Below, one piece after another: positions 4,618-6,922 of a DNA stretch of 6,922 nucleotides. The DNA lies in assembly GCA_902496335.1 (NCBI GenBank), contig CABVAO010000070.1, forward strand, positions 1 to 6,922, given 5' to 3'. Within the stretch, counting starts at the first letter, position 1; every line of letters starts with the position of its first letter. The translations under genes and the position numbers were made by a program. The notes under the pieces are model-generated. The model searched no databases and was not told the DNA's origin. It saw nothing but the letters and a program-made list of their open reading frames with translations. This DNA is from an uncultured Collinsella sp. (lineage in GTDB: Bacteria; Actinomycetota; Coriobacteriia; Coriobacteriales; Coriobacteriaceae).

Positions 4618-6012
4618 ATGACCCAGGAGACGGTTACGAACGGCACTGAAGCCCTGTTCACTCGCGAAGGCATGCCTCCCGTTAAGGAAATGATCCCGTG
4701 TGCCCTTCAGCACGTACTGGCATCGTTTGCCGGCATCATTACCCCGGCGGTCATCATGGCCGGCGTCTACGGCTTTAATAGCCAACAGAGTACCGACATC
4801 ATCCAGGTCGCGCTCATTCTTTCGGCGATCGACACGGCCCTTCAGGCCTTCGCTCCCTTCCGTCGCATCGGCGGCGGCCTGCCCATCGTCATGGGCGTTT
4901 CGTTCGCGTTCCTGCCGGCCCTGCAGGCCATGGGTGCCTCGGGCTTTAGCTTTGGTGCGTTGCTGGGCGGCGAGATCGTCGGCGGTGCCGTTGCGGTCCT
5001 TTTTGGTCTGGCCTACAGCAAGATTAAGTGGCTGTTCCCGCCCGTCGTGACCGGTACGGTCATCTTCTCCATCGGCGTTTCGCTGTATCCCACGGCCGTC
5101 AAGTATATGGCCGGCGGTATGGGTACGCCGCTGTGGGGCACTCCGCAGGCCTGGTGCGTCGCTCTTATCACCTTCGCCGTGGTCTTTGCGCTCGCCAACT
5201 TTGGCAAGGGCACGCTCAAGCTGGGGTCCGTGTTCTTTGGCATGATCGTTGGCATGATCGTTTCGATCCCCTTTGGCATGATCGACTTCTCCAGCGTCGC
5301 CACCGCTCAGGTCTTCGCCCTTCCCAAGCTCATGCCCTACGCGCTCGAGTTTGATCCCGAGGTCTGTATTACCCTCGCCGTCGTGTTCCCCATGGTTGCC
5401 ATCCAGGTTATCGGTGACGTCTCCGCCGCCTGCCTGGGCTCCATCGACCGTATGCCCACCGAGCGCGAACTCTCCGGCGCCATCGTGTCCCAGGGCCTCA
5501 CCTCTATGGTCGGCGGCCTGCTGGGCGGTCTTCCCACCAGCGCCCTTGGCCAGAACGTGGGCATCATCTGCTCCAACAAGGTCGTCAACAAGTGGGTCTT
5601 TGTGATCATCGCGGCCGTCTTTGCCATCGCCGGTCTGTTCCCGCAGCTCTCTGCCGTCCTTTCCGCTATCCCGCAGCCCGTCATCGGCGGCGCGACCGTC
5701 GGCGTCTTTGGCACCATCACCATGAACGGCGTGCGCATGTTCACCCGCGAGGGCCTCACGCAGCGCACCACCACCATCGTCGGTACCTCCGTCGTCTTTG
5801 GTCTGGGTATCTGGATGGCCAGCGGTTGCCTTGCCGGCGAGGGTATGCCCACCTGGGTGTCCACCGTCATCGGCTCCAACGCCGTAACCCCTACCGCCAT
5901 CATGGCCATTGTTCTTAACCTGATTCTTCCACAGACGCCGGTCGTGGCTCAGCACATCGATGCTGCCAAGGACGCTGCCGTGGATCTGGTCTTGCCCGAG
6001 AGCAAGAAGTAG
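4618..6012 (+). CDS. NCS2-family purine permease (xanthine/urate type)
   Basis: 464 aa integral membrane protein that should import a purine base such as xanthine or urate, driven by a proton or sodium gradient. Family marks are the TM1 motif CALQHVLASFAG with H32 (XanQ His31), GGGLPIVMGVSFAF (85-98), QVIGD (263-267) and the signature QNVG (312-315), whose Gln-Asn pair matches XanQ Q324-N325. About 14 hydrophobic segments can be read between residues 28 and 438. Two otherwise conserved acidic residues are replaced: Q263 stands where XanQ has E272, and Q292 where it has D304. D267 (XanQ D276) is kept. The threonine of the signature motif is serine (S319). The start at 4618 is chosen because the upstream ATG at 4531 abuts the promoter; the ribosome-binding site is GAGGA (4602-4606), rather distant at 11 nt. 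First gene of the purine locus, divergent from the regulator and upstream of ssnA. The family is certain; the exact substrate is not. Confidence 0.92.
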   Translation: MTQETVTNGTEALFTREGMPPVKEMIPCALQHVLASFAGIITPAVIMAGVYGFNSQQSTDIIQVALILSAIDTALQAFAPFRRIGGGLPIVMGVSFAFLPALQAMGASGFSFGALLGGEIVGGAVAVLFGLAYSKIKWLFPPVVTGTVIFSIGVSLYPTAVKYMAGGMGTPLWGTPQAWCVALITFAVVFALANFGKGTLKLGSVFFGMIVGMIVSIPFGMIDFSSVATAQVFALPKLMPYALEFDPEVCITLAVVFPMVAIQVIGDVSAACLGSIDRMPTERELSGAIVSQGLTSMVGGLLGGLPTSALGQNVGIICSNKVVNKWVFVIIAAVFAIAGLFPQLSAVLSAIPQPVIGGATVGVFGTITMNGVRMFTREGLTQRTTTIVGTSVVFGLGIWMASGCLAGEGMPTWVSTVIGSNAVTPTAIMAIVLNLILPQTPVVAQHIDAAKDAAVDLVLPESKK

Positions 6013-6028
6013 CCAATTCGGTGCTATT

Positions 6029-6060
6029 CGTCGGCGGACGCATCGCCTCGTCCGCCGACG
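6029..6060 (+). terminator. Strong GC hairpin after the permease stop, without a U-run
   Basis: CGTCGGCGGACG (6029-6040) and CGTCCGCCGACG (6049-6060) form a perfect 12-bp stem with an 8-nt loop, starting 17 nt after the stop codon. No T-run follows, so efficient intrinsic termination is doubtful. It may act as an mRNA-stabilising 3' hairpin that lowers, but does not abolish, read-through into ssnA. Confidence 0.5.
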
Positions 6061-6063
6061 TCA

Positions 6064-6190
6064 TGCGGCGCCAAGCCGCACTTCAAAGGGTTTGTCCCTT
6101 TGGTGAAGCGTTGACGGGAGAGGGCCCGTTTCCGGTGTAGGCCGGCGCTTCGCACTCCGCCATGTCAGAGGTGTCAAACCCCGCCTCTGA
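6064..6190 (+). promoter_or_regulatory. Highly structured ssnA leader with competing stems, possible cis-regulatory RNA
   Basis: Consecutive pairings are TGCGGC/GCCGCA (6064-6069/6075-6080); AAAGGG/CCCTTT (6085-6090/6096-6101), extended by CTTC/GAAG (6081-6084/6105-6108); ACGGG/CCCGT (6114-6118/6125-6129); CCGG/CCGG (6132-6135/6142-6145); and TCAGAGG/CCTCTGA (6165-6171/6184-6190), extended by a U-G and a G-C pair. GAAGCG (6105-6110) can instead pair with CGCTTC (6146-6151), closing a three-way junction around the two middle stems. That excludes the CTTC/GAAG pairing, so the region looks switch-like. It ends 17 nt before the ssnA ATG. I do not recognise it as a known riboswitch class. No good promoter was seen inside (TTGACG at 6111-6116 has only GGTGTA at 17 bp). 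Confidence 0.45.
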
Positions 6191-6207
6191 TGTTGAAGGG
6201 AGCATCC

Positions 6208-6922
6208 ATGCTTCTGGTCGCTAACGGTTCCGTCTTTACCCGCAACGCTCAGACCCCGTTCATTCCAAACGGTGCGGTCGCCATTGACGGAGATACGATC
6301 GTCGAAGTGGGCCCCGAGCGCGAGCTCAAGGCCAAGTATCCGGATGCCGAGTACGTCGACGCCCAGGGCAACCTCATCATGCCCGGACTTATCAACTGCC
6401 ACACCCACATCTACTCGGGTCTGGCCCGCGGCCTTGCCATTAAGGGCTGCAACCCCACCAACTTCCTGGAGAATCTTGAGCAGCAGTGGTGGAAGATCGA
6501 CGACAACCTGACGCTCGACGGCACCAAGGCCAGCGCCTATGCTACGATTTTGGACTCCATCCGTGATGGCGTCACCACGATCTTCGATCACCATGCGAGC
6601 TTCTGCGAGATCCCGGGAAGCCTCTTTACCATTAAGGATGCAGCTCAGGAGCTGGGCATGCGTTCGTGCCTGTGCTACGAGGTCTCCGATCGCCGCGGCC
6701 AGGAAAAGTGCGACCAGGCCATTGCCGAGAACGCCGAATTTGCCCAGTGGGCCGCCAAGGAGCGTCGCGATAACGACAACCACATGATCGCCGCCATGTT
6801 TGGCGGACATGCTACCTTTACGCTTTCGGACGAGACCATGGATAAGATGGCCGAGGCCAACAACGGCCTGACCGGCTTCCACATCCATGTGTGCGAGGGC
6901 ATGAACGACGTGTGGGACTCCC
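6208..6922 (+). CDS. ssnA: SsnA-like metal-dependent aminohydrolase (5' part; runs off right edge)
   Basis: The first 238 residues of an amidohydrolase-superfamily protein (family length about 440 aa). The N-terminal beta-sandwich part is 1-60 and the barrel starts at MPGLINCHTHIYSGLARG (58-75). H65 and H67 are the first metal ligands (HTH, where E. coli SsnA has HNH). SsnA-like blocks follow: FLENLEQQWWKIDD (86-99), TTIFDHHAS (123-131), EIPGSL (134-139) and EVSDRRGQ (158-165). HIHVCE (225-230) supplies the next metal histidine (probably H227) and an acid. The superfamily deaminates or opens nitrogen heterocycles. The SsnA reaction itself is not firmly known, but in E. coli it sits with ygfK, ygfM, xdhD and xanQ in the purine/selenate locus. 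The ATG at 6208 has AGGGAG (6197-6202) 5 nt upstream. It follows the permease by 195 nt on the same strand, so a shared transcript is possible. Guanine deaminase is the main alternative, but the DHHAS and WW blocks favour SsnA. Confidence 0.85.
   Translation, partial: MLLVANGSVFTRNAQTPFIPNGAVAIDGDTIVEVGPERELKAKYPDAEYVDAQGNLIMPGLINCHTHIYSGLARGLAIKGCNPTNFLENLEQQWWKIDDNLTLDGTKASAYATILDSIRDGVTTIFDHHASFCEIPGSLFTIKDAAQELGMRSCLCYEVSDRRGQEKCDQAIAENAEFAQWAAKERRDNDNHMIAAMFGGHATFTLSDETMDKMAEANNGLTGFHIHVCEGMNDVWDS

Noticed and set aside
4579..5955. Long minus-strand frame opposite the permease (458 codons)
   Set aside because: Its translation is rich in Gly, Asp, His and Lys with no domain; it mirrors the real membrane protein.
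6121..6190. Cobalamin-riboswitch-like string (CCGGTGTAGGCCGG followed by GC and CCGC)
   Set aside because: It resembles part of the B12 aptamer core, but the conserved GCAACTGTAA-like segment and a recognisable B12 box are missing, and the gene context is purine metabolism. A covariance-model search would settle it.
6061..6888. Minus-strand frame of 275 codons covering the ssnA leader and ssnA
   Set aside because: The opposite strand encodes a clear SsnA-type aminohydrolase with metal ligands. The antisense frame shows no family features.
1..6922. tRNA, rRNA, CRISPR array, insertion sequence or attachment site
   Set aside because: No cloverleaf with a CCA-type end, no regularly spaced repeats and no transposase or terminal inverted repeats were seen. 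The inverted repeats present are short and intergenic.

Overview
The window is high-GC bacterial DNA with closely packed genes, purine-rich Shine-Dalgarno sequences (GAAAGG, AAGGAG) and strong intrinsic hairpins. Gene content and protein style fit a gut-associated actinobacterium of the class Coriobacteriia, Collinsella being my best guess. That is inference from how the proteins read, not from a marker gene.

Left part (1-2818, minus strand): a probable two-gene RNA-modification unit. A long U32-family protein with a DUF3656 domain (RlhA-like, 23S rRNA hydroxylation type) is followed after 15 nt by an RluA-family pseudouridine synthase that runs off the left edge. A 300-nt divergent intergenic region (2819-3118) is full of small inverted repeats. 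It holds a candidate promoter for each direction and a perfect 13-bp-arm inverted repeat that would form the very 5' end of the ridA mRNA.

Middle (3119-3564, plus strand): ridA (enamine/imine deaminase) as a single-gene unit, closed by a near-perfect bidirectional terminator. The terminator also serves the convergent regulator gene at 3609-4265 (minus), a YheO/DauR-type PAS plus HTH transcription factor.

Right part (4266-6922): a purine-catabolism locus. The regulator is divergent from an NCS2-family purine (xanthine/urate-type) permease across a 352-nt AT-rich region. The permease promoter has a good -35/-10 pair with a Fur-box-like sequence between them. The permease is followed by a 195-nt region made almost entirely of hairpins, with mutually exclusive pairings. 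Then comes the 5' two-thirds or so of ssnA, a metal-dependent aminohydrolase that in E. coli lies with xanQ, xdhD and ygfK in the purine-degradation/selenate locus. A plausible reading is uptake of xanthine, urate or a related purine followed by hydrolytic breakdown, controlled by the adjacent PAS regulator and perhaps by iron. RidA could detoxify enamine intermediates, but it has its own promoter and terminator and may be unrelated.

Points most worth a second look: two conserved acidic membrane residues of the NCS2 family are both glutamine in the permease; the Fur-like site lies inside the permease promoter; the permease-ssnA spacer is switch-like; and the ridA mRNA appears to start with a large stem-loop. 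No mobile element, CRISPR array, tRNA or rRNA was seen.
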